Shown here one piece after another: positions 11,963 through 24,160 of a stretch of DNA of 64,000 nucleotides. The DNA comes from Lolium rigidum (Eukaryota; Streptophyta; Magnoliopsida; Poales; Poaceae). The notes under the pieces were generated by a model. The model was given only the letters and a program-made list of their open reading frames with translations, was not told the DNA's origin and ran no database searches. Where the stretch lies: NCBI RefSeq assembly GCF_022539505.1, contig NC_061508.1, forward strand, positions 263,134,736 through 263,198,735, written 5' to 3'. Each line of letters starts with the position of its first letter. The first letter of the stretch is position 1. A program made the translations under genes and the position numbers.

Positions 11963-12074
11963 CCCCGGCAACGGCGCCAGAAATTTGCTGCTGGCGTGAA
12001 GTTGGCGTGGGAGATAGAAATCTTTGTGGTGTAACTTTTCTTCAGGTCCCTGGCAACGGCGCCAGAAATTTGCT
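11963..12074 (-). promoter_or_regulatory. G1 primer-binding site, duplicated
   Basis: The reverse complement of TGGCGCCGTTGCCGGGG, matching the 3' end of plant tRNA-Asp, lies at 11963-11979. A second copy with one mismatch is at 12048-12064, ten bases from the LTR. The unit repeats after 84-85 bp (each copy followed by GAAATTTGCT). G2 has only one site. The copy next to the LTR is the expected functional one. Confidence 0.8.
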
Positions 12075-13674
12075 TGATGCGTGCAGTTGACACGTCCGTT
12101 GGGAACCCCAAGAGGAAGGTGTGATGCGCACAGCGGCAAGTTTCCCTCAGTAAGACACCATGGTTTAATCGAACCAGTAGGAGTCAAGAAGCACGTTGAA
12201 GGTTGATGGCAGCGGGATGTAGTGCGGCGCAACACCAGAGATTCCGGCGCCAACGTGGAACCTGCACAACACAACCAAAGTACTTTGCCCCAACGAAACG
12301 AGTGAGGTTGTCAATCTCACCGGCTTGCTGTAACAAAGGATTAACCGTATTGTGTGGAAGATGATTGTTTGCGAGAAAACAGTAGAACGATGTTGCGAGT
12401 AGATTGTATTTCACTATAGAGAATTGGACCGGGGTCCACGAGTTCACTAGAGGTGTCTCTCCCATAAGATAAACGAGCATGTTGGGTGAACAAATTATAG
12501 TTGGGCAATTGACAAATAAAGAGGGCATGACCATGCACATACATATTATGATGAGTATTGTGAGATTTAATTGGGCATTACGACAAAGTACATAGACCGC
12601 TATCCAAGCATGCATCTATGCCTAAAAAGTCCACCTTCGAGGTTATCATCCGAACCCCCTCCGAGTATTAAGTTGCTAACAACGAGACAATTGCATTAAG
12701 TATTGCGTGTAATGTAATCGGTGACTACATCCTCGAACATAGCACCAATGTTTTATCCCTAGTGGCAACAGCACATCCATAATCTTAGAGGTTTCTCTCA
12801 CTCCCCGAGATTCACGGAGACATGAACCCACTATCGAGCATAAATACTCCCTCTTGGAGTTACTAGCATCAACTTGGCCAGAGCATCTACTAGTAACGGA
12901 GAGCATGCAAGATCATAAACAACACATAGACATGAATTGATAATCAACATAACATAGTATTCTCTATTCATCGGATCCCAACAAACGCAACATATAGAAT
13001 TACGGATAGATGATCTTGATCATGTTAGGCAGCTCACAAGACCCGACAATTAAGCACAATGGGGAGAAGACAACCATCTAGCTACTGCTATGGACCCATA
13101 GTCCGAGGGTAGACTACTCACTCATCACTCCGGAGGCGACCATGGCGGCGTAGAGTCCTCCGGGAGATGAATCCCCTCTCCGGCAGGGTGCTGGAGGCGA
13201 TCTCCTGAATCCCCCGAGATGGGATTGGTGGCGGCGGCATCTCTGGAAGGTTTTCCGTATCGTGGCTCTCGGTACTGGGGGTTTCGCGACGGAGGCTTAA
13301 ATTAGGCGGAAGGGCAGGTCAAGAGGCGGCACGAGGGGCCCACACTACAGGCCGGCGCGGCCAGGGCTTGGGCCGCGCCGCCCTGTAGTCTGGCCACCTC
13401 GTGGCCCCACTTCGTCTCCTATTCGGTCTTCTGGAAGCTTCGTGGAAAAATAGGACCACGGGCGTTGATTTCGTCCAATTCCGAGAATATTTCTTTACTA
13501 GGATTTCTGAAACCAAAAACAGCAGAAAACAGACAAGCGGCACTTCGGCATCTTGTTAATAGGTTAGTTCCAGAAAATGCACGAATATGACATAAAGTGT
13601 GCATAAAACATGTAGATATTATCAATAATGTGGCATGGAACATAAGAAATTATCGATACGTCGGAGACGTATCA
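12075..13674 (-). repeat. G1 5' LTR (full length)
   Basis: 1600 bp, TG at 12075 to CA at 13674 on the plus strand. On the minus strand it starts TGATACGTCTCCGACGTATC. It is followed by the duplication GTCAC at 13675-13679. Confidence 0.9.
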
Positions 13675-14300
13675 GTCACCAGATCATCAGCATCCCAAAA
13701 GTCCATACCAAGATCAACATTTGGTTTAGCTTCAAAATCAAGCAAAATTTAATAGAACTTGTAAGCAATTGAAAGCATTTCAAGGGTAGTAGTCACACAA
13801 CTAGAAGGGCCTACTAACAAAGCTATTTGTTTTTCTTTTGCCGGCGTTGGTTAGCCACCGCGTAGAAATACACCACATTAGGATCACCCTCAAGGATTTC
13901 TTTTTCCCTCGACCGTTGAAACGCCATGGTTTCCTCTATTTTCCAAATAATATCCAAATCATATTTAATTTGGGACATACTATCTCTATCAGCCCAATCT
14001 AATATATTTTGCTCAAAAAAGACATTGAGGATATCATATTCTTGCATCAAATATTTTTTACCCTTTTTTTTAGAGCCGCTTCCACACTAGAATTCTAGCC
14101 TCTAACATTTTTCTTCAACCTTCAGTTTTTGAATATCCAAATATCAAGAACAGAAGTGATGGAGGAAGGGATGGACGTTGTACAACTTTTTGTAACAAAA
14201 GGAACAAACTCCGGTTCCCCTAGCCACCATTTTATGAATCTAAATAATTTTTGAACATGGGAAGAACTGAGCCCAAACTCAATAAGTAATGGGGTGTCAT
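13675..14300 (-). pseudogene. LINE ORF2 fragment: linker between endonuclease and RT
   Basis: The minus-strand frame at 14050-13823 ([20 protein letters not shown], then [16 protein letters not shown]) is the conserved segment upstream of the RT in plant L1 LINEs. It continues the fragment at 3672-5876 across G1, and runs on at 43682 across copia B. Frame breaks occur above 14050. Confidence 0.7.
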
Positions 14301-14457
14301 TGAAGGCAAATATAATTGTTGCTCTTAGATTAATTTGATCCCACGTTGGGATTATATAGTATAGGAGACTTAGCTGCTAAGGTAAATAGATTACAAATAA
14401 GGTAGGACTCTTTGAGTCGGTTTGCTCTAGACGTGTCCTAGTCATACACGTCTAACA
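14301..14457 (-). repeat. Copia B 3' LTR
   Basis: 157 bp, plus-strand TGAAGGCAAA...GTCTAACA. It differs from 43525-43681 at two positions that I can see. A C7 run at 14458-14464 (G7 on the element strand) is the polypurine tract. Confidence 0.9.
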
Positions 14458-15335
14458 CCCCCCCCGCAGTCGGAGCGGGAGCACCGCGGACGTTCAGTCT
14501 GGAGCAGAACTCGGAGAAAATAGTCGATGGCAACCCCTTGGTGAAGATATCAGCGTACTGCGAGGATGTGGGAACATGGAGAACACGGACATCTCCATAG
14601 GCTACACGCTCTCGAACAAAATGAAGATCAATCTCCACATGCTTAGTGCGTTGATGTTGAACTGGATTCGTCGAAAGGTAGACGGTGGAGATGTTGTCGC
14701 AGTAGACCACAGTAGCTCGCTGAAGTGGGCAACGGAGCTCAGAAAGGAGCTGACGCAACCAACATGCTTCAGCGACTGCATTAGCGACTCCACGATATTC
14801 CGCCTCCGCACTCGATCGGGATACAGTTTGTTGGCGCTTAGATGACCAAGAGATCAGATTGTCACCAAGGAAAACCCCATACCCAGAAGTCGACTTGCGA
14901 GTGTCGGGGCATCCAGCCCAATCGACATCAGTATAAGCAGTAAGTGATGTTGGTGATGAGCGATGCAGCTGCAGGCCATAGTCGACGGTGCCGCGAAGGT
15001 ACCGGAGAATCCGTTTGACCGCATTAAGATGCGGCTCTCGTGGGTCGTGCATGTACAAGCGAGACCTGCTCGAACGGCATAGGCGACGTCCGGGCGGGTA
15101 AACGATAGATACTGGAGAGCACCCACCAAGCTCCGATAAGTGGATGGATCAGCGACGGGGGCGCCAGTAGCGCCAAGCTTGGACTGTGTGTCAACCGGAG
15201 TGGAGCATGGATTGCACTCAGTCATTCCTGCACGGTCGAGGACGTCGAGGATGTACTGCCGTTGAGAGAGGAACATGCCAGTAGGAGAGCGCGTAACAGC
15301 AACACCAAGAAAATAGTGTAATGCTCCAAGGTCCT
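14458..15335 (-). pseudogene. Copia B pol, C-terminal part (end of RT and RNase H)
   Basis: Minus-strand frames give the end of the copia RT (LSQRQYILDVLDRAGMTECN, SLVGALQYLSFTRPDVAYAV) and RNase H (YTDVDWAGCPDTRKSTSGY, SRSSAEAEYRGVA, YCDNISTVYLSTNPV, RTKHVEIDLHFVRE). One frame change lies near 15055. The coding sequence is cut at 15335 by the A-type LTR, so the YVDD core is absent. The stop is near 14438, reaching the LTR. Confidence 0.85.
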
Positions 15336-17060
15336 TGATACGTCTCCGACGTATCGATAATTTCTTATGTTCTATGCCATATTATTGATGATACCTACAT
15401 GTTTTATGCACACTTTATGTCATATTCGTGCATTTTCTGGAACTAACCTATTAACAAGATGCCGAAGTGCCAGTTCTTGTTTTCTGCTGTTTTTGGTTTC
15501 AGAAATCCTAGTAATGAAATATTCTCGGAATTGGACGAAACGAAGACCCAGGTTCCTATTTTCACCGGAAGCATCCGGAACACCCGGGAAGGACCGAGAG
15601 GGGGCACTGCGGGCCCCCGGACCATAGGCCGGCGCGGCCCGAGGCCCCGGCCGCGCCGCCATATGGTGTGGCCACCCCTTCGACCCTCTGCGCCGCCTCT
15701 TCGCCTATATAAAGCCTCCGTCGCGAAACCCACGATACGAAAAACCACGATACGGAAAACCTTCCCGAGCCGCCGCCATCGCGAAGCCAAGATGCGGGGA
15801 CGGGAGTCTCTGTTCCGGCACCCTGCCGGAGCGGGGAAGTGCCCCCGGAAGGCTTCTCCATCGACACCGCTGCCATCTCCACCGCCATCTTCATCACCGC
15901 TGCTTGCTCCCATGAGGAGGAGTAGTTCTCCATCGAGGCTCGGGGCTGTACCGGTAGCTATGTGGTTAATCTCTCTCCTATGTGCTTCAATACAATAATC
16001 TCATGAGCTGCCTTACATGATTGAGATTCATGTGATGATGCTTGTAATCTAGATGTCATTATGCTAGTCAAGTGAGTTTTACTTATGTGATCTCCGGAGA
16101 CTCCTTGTCCCACGTGTGTAAAGGTGACAGTGTGTGCACCGTGTGGGTCTCTTAGGCTATATTTCACGAGAATACTTATTCACTGTTGAATGGCATAGTG
16201 AGGTGCTTATTTATATCTCTTTATGATTGCAATGTGTTTGTATCACAATTTATCTATGTGCTACTCTAGTGATGTGTTATTAAAGTAGTTTTATTCCTCC
16301 TGCACGATGTAATGGTGACAGTGTGTGCATCCGTGTTAGTACTTGGTTTATGCTATGATCATGATCTCTTGTAGATTGCGAAGTTAACTATTGCTATGAT
16401 AATATTGATGTGATCTATTCCTCCTACATATGCATGAAGGTGACAGTGTGCATGCTATGCTATTACTTGGTTTAGTCTTTTGATCTATCTTACACTAAAG
16501 GTTACTAAAATATGAGCATTATTGTGGAGCTTGTTAACTCCGGCATTGAGGGTTCGTGTAATCCTACGCAATGTGTTCATCATCCAACAAAAGTGTAGAG
16601 TATGCATTTATCTATTACTGTTATGTGATCAATGTTGAGAGTGTCCACTAGTGAAAGTCTAATCCCTAGGCCTTGTTCCTAAATACGCTATCGTCTGCTT
16701 GTTTCTTGTTTTCTTGCGTTACTACTTGCTGCGTTACTACTGCTTGTGTTACTACTTGCTTGTTTACTTGTCCTGGGCAAAGCACTTTTCTGGTGCTCGT
16801 TGCTACTACTTATTCATACCACCTGTATTTCACTATCTCTTCGCCGAACTAGTGCACCTATTAGGTGTGTTGGGGACACAAGAGACTTCTTGCTTTGTGG
16901 TTGCGGGGTTGCATGAGAGGGATATCTTTGACCTCTTCCTCCACGAGATCGATAAACCTTGGGTGATCCACTTAAGGGAAACTTGCTGCTTGTTCTACAA
17001 ACCTCTCGCTCTTGGAGGCCCAACACTTGTCTACAAGAATAGAAGCTCCCGTAGACATCA
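15336..17060 (+). repeat. A-type 5' LTR
   Basis: 1725 bp, TGATACGTCTCC...GTAGACATCA. The front (about 15336-15560) matches the G1 LTR; the rest matches LTRs at 22582-24160 and 27651-29225 (inverted) and 40555-41052. TATATAAAG at about 15706 is a plausible TATA box for element transcription. Confidence 0.85.
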
Positions 17061-17069
17061 AGCACTTTT

Positions 17070-17086
17070 ACGGCGCCGTTGCCGGG
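17070..17086 (+). promoter_or_regulatory. A-type primer-binding site (tRNA-Asp type)
   Basis: ACGGCGCCGTTGCCGGG begins nine bases after the LTR. It equals the tRNA-Asp-complementary TGGCGCCGTTGCCGGG except at its first bases. The corresponding minus-strand sites are 22554-22570 and 27623-27639. Confidence 0.75.
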
Positions 17087-17226
17087 GAGGAAAGGTAAAA
17101 AGGCACTCATACTCCGGTTCCGAGGTAACGGTACTTTTACGGCTCCATTGTGTTTGTGCTCGAAGCTATTTCCTTTAGATCCTGCAATTGCATCTTTTTG
17201 TTTCTTGTTTACACTAGTTTGGCATA

Positions 17227-17962
17227 ATGGACAACAATGAGCTTCTTATTCTATTTCCTGATTTAAAACATGGATTGTTTGATGCGAAAATTAAAAAACC
17301 TATGGAATCTTATTTGCATGTCTGGTAGTAATATTAGTATGAACGCTTTGAACACCATTGTTGATAATAATGTAGAAAGTTCTAAGCTTGGGGAAGCTGG
17401 TTTTCATGATCTTTTTAGTCCCCCAAGCATTGAGGAGAAAATTTTCTTTGATGATACTTCGCCTCCTATTTATGATGATTATAATAGTGGTCTTTTGGTA
17501 CAACCTACTATGGAGAGTAAATTTTATTGTGATTATACTATGCCTCCTACACTTGATGAGAATAATAATGATAGCTACTTTGTTGAATTTGCTCCCGCTA
17601 TTACTAATAAAATTGATTATGCTTATGTGGAGAGTAATAATTTTATGCATGAGACTCATGATAAGAAAGCTTTATGTGATAGTTATATTGTTGAGTTTGC
17701 TCATGTTGCTACTGAAAGTTGTTATGAGAGAGGAAAATATGGTTGTAGAAACTTTCATGTTACTAAAATGCCTCTCTATGTGCTGAAATTTTTGAAGCTA
17801 CACTTGTTTTATCTTCCTATGCTTGTCACTGTGCTCTTCATGAACTTGTTTATTTACAAGATTCCTATGCATAGGAAGCATGTTAGACTTAAATGTGTTT
17901 TGAATTTGCCTCTTGATGCTCTTTTTTGCTTCAACTACTATTTCTTGCGAGTGCATCATTAA
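17227..17962 (+). pseudogene. A-type unknown ORF, frameshifted copy
   Basis: Begins MDNNELLILFPDL at 17227. A 1-bp insertion at a CTG site near 17322, compared with the intact copy at 26751-27485, throws it out of frame. From there the same protein continues in another frame to a stop at 17962, with a TAA-free hydrophobic C-terminal region. The function is unknown; see the intact copy. Confidence 0.7.
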
Positions 17963-19935
17963 AACTGCTGAGCCCATCTTAACGGCTATAAAGAAAGAAC
18001 TTCTTGGGAGATAACCCATGTGTTTATTTTACTACAGTATTTTTGTTTTATATTTGTGTCTTGGAAGTTGTTTACTACTGTAGAAACCTCTCCTTATCAT
18101 GTTTTTGTGCCAAGTAAAGTCTCTATGGTAAAGTTGATGCTAGATTTGGATTGCTGCGCAGAAACAACATTGCTGTCTGTCACGAATCTGGGTCTAATTC
18201 TCTGTAGGTAACTCAGAAAATTATGCCAATTTACGAGCATGATCCTCAGATATGTACGCAACTTTCATTCAATTTGAGCATTTTCGTTTGAGCAAGTCTG
18301 GTGGCCTAATATAATCCATCTTTACGGACTGTTCTGTTTTGACAGATTCTGTCTTTTATTTCGCATTGCCTCTTTTGCTATGTTGGATGAATTTCTTTGA
18401 TCCACTAATGTCCGGTAGCTTTATGCAATGTCCAGAAGTGTTAAGAATGATTGTGTCACCTCTGAACATGTGAATTTTTATTATGCACTAACCCTCTAAT
18501 GAGTTGTTTCGAGTTTGGTGTGGAGGAAGTTTTCAAGGATCAAGAGAGGAGTATGATATGATCAAGGAGAGTGAAAGCTCTAAGCTTGGGGATGCCCCGG
18601 TGGTTCACCCCTGCATATTATAAGAAGACTCAAGCGTCTAAGCTTGGGGATGCCCAAGGCATCCCCTTCTTCATCGACAACATTATCGAGTTCCTCCCAC
18701 GAAACTATATTTTTATTCAGTCACGTCTTATGCACTTTGCTTGGAGCGTCGGTTTGTTTTTGTTTTTTTGTTTTGTTTGAATAAAATGGATCCTTGCATT
18801 CACTTTATGGGAGAGAGACACGCTCCGCTGTAGCATATGGACAAATATGTCCTTAGGCTCTACTCATAGTATTCATGGCGAAGTTTCTTCTTCGTTAAAT
18901 TATTATATGGTTGGAATTGGAAAATGATACATGTAGTAAATTGCTATAATGTCTTGGATAATTTGATACTTGGCAATTGTTGTGCTCATGTTTAAGCTCT
19001 TGCATCATATACTTTGCACCCATTAATGAAGAAATACTTAGAGCTTGTTAATTTGGTTTGCATATTTGGTTTCTCTAGAGTCTAGATAACATCTAGTATT
19101 GAGTTTTGAACAACAAGGAAGACGGTATGGAGTCTTATAATGTTTACCATATGTCTTTTATGTGAGTTTTGCTTGTACCGTTCATCCTTGTGTTTGTTTC
19201 AAGTAACCTTGCTAGCCTAAACCTTGTATCGAGAGGGAATACTTCTCATGCATCCAAAATACTTGAGCCAACCACTATGCCATTTGTGTCCACCATACCT
19301 ACCTACTACATGGTATTTATCCGCCATTCCAAAGTAAATTGCTTGAGTGCTACCTTTAAAATTCCATCATTCACCTTTGCAATATATAGCTCATGGGACA
19401 AATAGCTTAAAAACTATTGTAGTATTGAATATGTACTTATGCACTTTATCTCTTATTAAGTTGCTTGTTGTGCGATAACCATGTTTACGGGGACGCCATC
19501 AACTATTCTTTGTTGAATATCATGTGAGTTGCTATGCATGTCCGTCTTGTCTGAAGTAAGAGAGATCTACCACCTTAATGGTTGGAGCATGCATATTGTT
19601 AGAGAAGAACATTGGGCCGCCAAATTAAAGCCATGATTCATGGTGGAAGTTTCGGTTTGGACATATATCCTCAATCTCATATGAGAATAATAATTGTTGC
19701 CACATGCTTATGCATTAAAGAGGAGTCCATTATCTGTTTTCCATGTTGTCCCGGTATGGATGTCTAAGTTGAGAATAATCAAAAGCGAGAAATCCAAAAT
19801 GCGAGCTTTCTCCTTAGACCTTTGTACATGCGGCATGGAGGTACCCCATTGTGACACTTGGTCAAAACATGTGCATTGCAAAGATCCGGTAGTCCAAGTT
19901 AATTAGGACAAGGTGCGGGCACTATTAGTATACTA
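17963..19935 (+). other. A-type 3' noncoding region
   Basis: No gene seen. Homologous to 7620-9600 of G1 in opposite orientation. Two copies of TAAGCTTGGGGATGC occur at 18581-18595 and 18639-18653, the second in the same hairpin context as in G1. The true polypurine tract and 3' LTR are not reached before the gap. Confidence 0.75.
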
Positions 19936-19993
19936 TGAAGGAGATATGCCCTAGAGGCAATAATAAAGTGGTTATTAATTATATCTTTATGTT
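19936..19993 (+). mobile_element. Start of a Ty1/copia LTR, cut by the gap
   Basis: At 19936 the A-type sequence changes to TGAAGGAGATATGCCCTAGA, the start of a common Triticeae copia LTR (Angela/WIS/BARE-like group, from memory). Only 58 bp precede the gap. A related, more diverged start lies at 61489. Confidence 0.6.
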
Positions 19994-20093
19994 NNNNNNN
20001 NNNNNNNNNNNNNNNNNNNNNNNNNNNNNNNNNNNNNNNNNNNNNNNNNNNNNNNNNNNNNNNNNNNNNNNNNNNNNNNNNNNNNNNNNNNNN
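19994..20093. other. Assembly gap (100 N)
   Basis: Exactly 100 N, the usual placeholder of unknown true length. The orientation of the A-type sequence flips across it (plus before, minus after), and the sequence after it duplicates 25165-29225. Distances and order across it are therefore unreliable. Confidence 0.99.
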
Positions 20094-21679
20094 ACATGCA
20101 TAGCAACTCACATGAAATTCAACAATGAGTTGATGGCGTTCCCCGATAAACATGGTTATCGCACAACAAGCAACTTAATAAGAGATAAAGTGCATAATTA
20201 CATATTCAATACCACAATAGTTTTTAAGCTATTTGTCCCATGAGCTATATATTGCAAAGGTGAATGATGGAATTTTAAAGGTAGCACTCAAGCAATTTAC
20301 TTTGGAATGGCGGGAAAATACCATGTAGTATAGGTAGGTATGGTGGACACAAATGGCATAGTGGTTGGCTCAAGTATTTTGGATGCATGAGAAGTATTCC
20401 CTCTCGATACAAGGTTTAGGCTAGCAAGGTTATTTGAAACAAACACAAGGATGAACTGGTGCAGCAAAACTCACATAAAAGACATATTGAAAACATTATA
20501 AGACTCTACACCGTCTTCCTTGTTGTTCAAAACTCAATACTAGAAATTATCTAGACTTTAGAGAGACCAATTATGCAAACCAAATTTTAGCATGCTCTAT
20601 GTATTCTTCACTAATAGGTGCAAAGTATATGATGCAAGAGCTTAAACATGAGCACAACAATTGCCAAGTATCACATTACCCAAGACATTATAGCAATTAC
20701 TACATGTATCATTTTCCAATTCCAACCATATAACAATTTAACGAAGAGGAAACTTCGCCATGAATATTATGAGCTAAGAACACATGTGTTCATATGAACC
20801 AGCGGAGCGTGTCTTTCTCCCACACAAGCATGATGTAATCCAATTTATTCAAACAAAAACAAAAACAAAAGCACACAGACGCTCCAAGTAAAGCACATAA
20901 GATGTGGCCGAATAAAAATATAGTTTCAGGGGAGGAACTCGATAATGTTGTCGATGAAGAAGGGGATGCCTTGGGCATCCCCAAGCTTAGACGCTTGAGT
21001 CTTCTTGATATATGCAGGGATGAACCACCGGGGCATCCCCAAGCTTAGAGCTTTCACTCTCCTTGATCATAGTATATCATCCTCCTCTCTTGACCCTTGA
21101 AAACTTCCTCCACACCAAACTCGAAACAACTCATTAGAGGGTTAGTGCACAATATAAATTGACATATTCAGAGGTGACACAATCATTCTTAACACTTCTG
21201 GACATTGCATAATGCTACTGGACATTAGTGGATCAAAGAAATTCATCCAACATAGCGAAAGAGGCAATGCGAAATAAAAGGCAGAATCTGTCAAAACAGA
21301 ACAGTTCGTATTGACGAATTTTAAAATGGCACCAGACTTGCTCAAATGAAAATGCTCAAATTGAATGAAAGTTGCGTACATATCTGAGGATCATGCACGT
21401 AAATTGGCATAATTTTCTGAGCTACCTACAGGGAGGTGGACCCAGATTCGTGACAGCAAAGAAATCTGGAACTGCGCAGTAATCCAAATCTAGTACTTAC
21501 TTTTCTATCAAAGACTTTACTTGGCACAACAAAACACAAAACTAAGATAAGGAGAGGTTGCTACAGTAGTAAACAACTTCCAAGACACAAATATAAAACA
21601 AAGTACTGTAGCAAAATAACACATGGGTTATCTCCCAAGAAGTTCTTTCTTTTTAGCCATTAAGATGGGCTCAGCAGTT

Positions 21680-22415
21680 TTAATGACGCACTCGCAAGAA
21701 ATAGTATTTGAAGCAAAAGAGAGCATCAAGAGGCAAATTCAAAACACATTTAAGCCTAACATGCTTCCTATGCATAGGAATCTTGTAAATAAACAAGTTC
21801 ATGAAGAGCAAAGTAACAAGCATAACAAGATAAAACAAGTGTAGCATCAAAAATTTCAGCACATAGAGAGGTGTTTTAGTAACATGAAAATTTCTACAAC
21901 CATATTTTCCTCTCTCATAATAACTTTCAGTAGCATCATGAGCAAAATCAACAATATAACTATCACATAAAGCATTCTTATCATGAGTCTCATGCATAAA
22001 ATTATTACTCTCCACATAAGCATAGTCAATTTTATTAGTAATAGCGGGAGCAAATTCAACAAAGTAGCTATCATTATTATTCTCATCAAGTGTAGGAGGC
22101 ATAGTATAATCACAATAAAATTTACTCTCCATAGTAGGTTGTACCAAAAGACCACTATTATAATCATCATAAATAGGAGGCAAAGTATCATCAAAGAAAA
22201 TTTTCTCCTCAATGCTTGGGGGACTATAAAGATCATGAAAACCAGCTTCCCCAAGCTTAGAACTTTCTATATTATTATCAACAATGGTGTTCAAAGCGTT
22301 CATACTAATATTACTACCAAGCATGCAAATAAGATTTCATAGGTTTTTTAATTTTCGCATCAAACAATCCATGTCTTAAATCAGGAAATAGAATAAGAAG
22401 CTCATTGTTGTCCAT
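21680..22415 (-). pseudogene. A-type unknown ORF, second copy with 1-bp break
   Basis: Same 244-codon ORF as at 26751-27485, with ATG at 22415. A single extra A at a CAG site near 22318 (reads CCAAGC instead of CCAGC) breaks the frame after about 32 codons; downstream the two copies encode the same residues. The break is suspect as a consensus error, because the only differences between the two copies are at such sites. Confidence 0.7.
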
Positions 22416-22553
22416 TATGCCAAACTAGTGTAAACAAGAAACAAAAAGATGCAATTGCAGGATCTAAAGGAAATAGCTTCGAGCACACACACAACGGCGC
22501 CGTGAAAAATACTTTACCCGAGACCGTAGTATGAGTGCCTTTTTACCTTTCCT

Positions 22554-22570
22554 CCCCGGCAACGGCGCCG
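22554..22570 (-). promoter_or_regulatory. A-type primer-binding site (middle LTR)
   Basis: Plus-strand CCCCGGCAACGGCGCCG, the tRNA-Asp 3'-end sequence with the last base changed at a CAG site. Eleven bases separate it from the LTR at 22582. Confidence 0.75.
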
Positions 22571-22581
22571 TGAAAAGTGCT

Positions 22582-24160
22582 TGATGTCTACGGGAGCTTC
22601 TATTCTTGTAGACAGTGTTGGGCCTCCAAGAGCAGAGGTTTGTAGAACGAGCAGCAAGTTTCCCTTAAGTGGATACCCAAGGTTTATCGAACTCAGGGAG
22701 GAAGAGGTCAAAGATATCCCTCTCATGCAACCCTGCAACCACAAAGCAAGAAGTCTCTTGTGTCCCCAACACACCTAATAGGTACACTAGTTCGGCGAAG
22801 AGATAGTGAAATACAGGTGGTATAAATAAGTATGAGCAGTAGCAACGGTGCCAGAAAAGTGCTTGGCGTGTAGTTGATGGTGGTGGTATTGCAGCGATAG
22901 TAACGCGATAGAAACAAGTAAACAAGCGAGTAGTAATGTAGCAGTAGTAACGCAGCAGTAGTAACGCAGCAGTAGTAACTCAGCAGTATTTAGGAACAAG
23001 GCCTAGGGATTACACTTTCACTAGTGGACACTCTCAACACTGATCACATAACAGAATAAATAAATGCATACTCTACACTTTTGTTGGATGATGAACACAT
23101 TGCGTAGGATTACACGAACCCTCAATGCCGGAGTTAACAAGCTCCACAATAATGCTCATGTTTAAGTAACCTTTAGTGTAAGATAGATCAACGCTACTAA
23201 ACCAAGTACTAGCATAGCATGCACACTCGTCACCTTCATGCATATGTAGGAGGAATAGATCACATCAATATTATCATAGCAATAGTTAACTCCATAATCT
23301 ACAAGAGATCATGATCATAGCATAAACCAAGTACTAACACGGTGCACTCACTCGTCACCATTACACACGTGCGGGAGGAATAAAACTACTTTAATAACAC
23401 ATCACTAGAGTAGCACATAGATGAATTGTGATACAAAACTCATATGGATCTCAATCATGTAAAGCAGCTCATGAGATCATTGTATTTAAGTACATGGAAG
23501 AGAGATTAACCACATAGCTACCGGTACAGCCCCGAGCCTCGATGGGGAACTACTCCCTCCTCATGGGAGCAGCAGCGGTGATGAAGATGGCGGTGGAGAT
23601 GGCAGCGGTGTCGATGGAGATGGCAGCGGTGTCGATGGAGAAGCCTTCCGGGGGCACTTCCCCGCTCCGGCAGGTGCCGGAACGAGTTCTGTCCCCCGAA
23701 TTGGAGTTTCGCGACGGTGGCGGCGCCCCTGGAGTCTTTCTGGAGTTTCGTCAATTGTGTAAGGGTTTTCTGATCCAGGGGCTTTATATAGGCGGAGAGG
23801 CGGCGCCAGAGGGTCTCTGGGGGGCCCACACCCTAGGGGGGCGCGCCCCCCCCCTTGGCCGCGCCGGGGTGTGGTGTGGGGCCCCCAGGGCTCCCCTCTG
23901 ATCCTTCCCGGGTGTTCTGGATGCTTCCGATGAAAATAGGAACTTTGGCGTTGATTTCGTCCGATTCCGAGAATATTTCGTTACTAGGATTTCTGAAACC
24001 AAAAACAGCGAGAAAACGAGAACCGGCACTTCGGCATCTTGTTAATAGGTTAGTTCCGGAAAATGCACGAATATGACATAAAGTGTGCATATAACATGTA
24101 GATAACATCAATAATGTGGCATGGAACACAAGAAATTATCGATACGTTGGAGACGTATCA
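22582..24160 (-). repeat. A-type LTR, middle, shared
   Basis: 1579 bp. Compared with 27651-29225 nearly every difference is at a CAG/CTG trinucleotide; one exception is a G/C homopolymer block near 23838-23861. Just above it, plus-strand GCATCCCCAAGCTTA at 24161-24175 is the polypurine tract of the upper unit. Confidence 0.85.

Larger units (their letters stand above)
5877..13674 (-). mobile_element. Complete Ty3/gypsy-type element G1 (gag-protease only)
   Basis: 7798 bp, bounded by TG...CA LTRs and a perfect 5-bp target duplication GTCAC (5872-5876 and 13675-13679) inside the LINE. Order on the minus strand: 5' LTR 13674-12075, tRNA-Asp-type primer site, gag-protease 11737-9622, a long noncoding part, a polypurine tract ending at 7036, 3' LTR 7035-5877. 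No reverse transcriptase, RNase H or integrase is present, and the internal length leaves no room for them, so G1 is non-autonomous. The gag type resembles Athila-like elements. I cannot assign a named Triticeae family without a search. A related copy, G2, lies at 29226-40554. Confidence 0.9.
15336..19935 (+). mobile_element. A-type LTR element, plus orientation, 3' part missing
   Basis: 5' LTR 15336-17060, primer site 17070-17086, broken ORF 17227-17962 and noncoding DNA to 19935, where the start of a copia LTR and then the assembly gap follow. The base next to the left LTR is preceded by GTCCT (15331-15335). The plus-oriented LTR remnant ending at 41052 is followed by ACAAC, so no target duplication is preserved. 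The 3' noncoding part is homologous to that of G1; the LTR shares its front few hundred bases with the G1 LTR but differs after that. Confidence 0.8.

Noticed and set aside
11963..12064. Possible tRNA-Asp gene
   Set aside because: Only the 3' 17 bases of the tRNA are matched; these are retrotransposon primer sites.
19899..20243. Frames running through the N block
   Set aside because: They exist only because N was translated as unknown residues.
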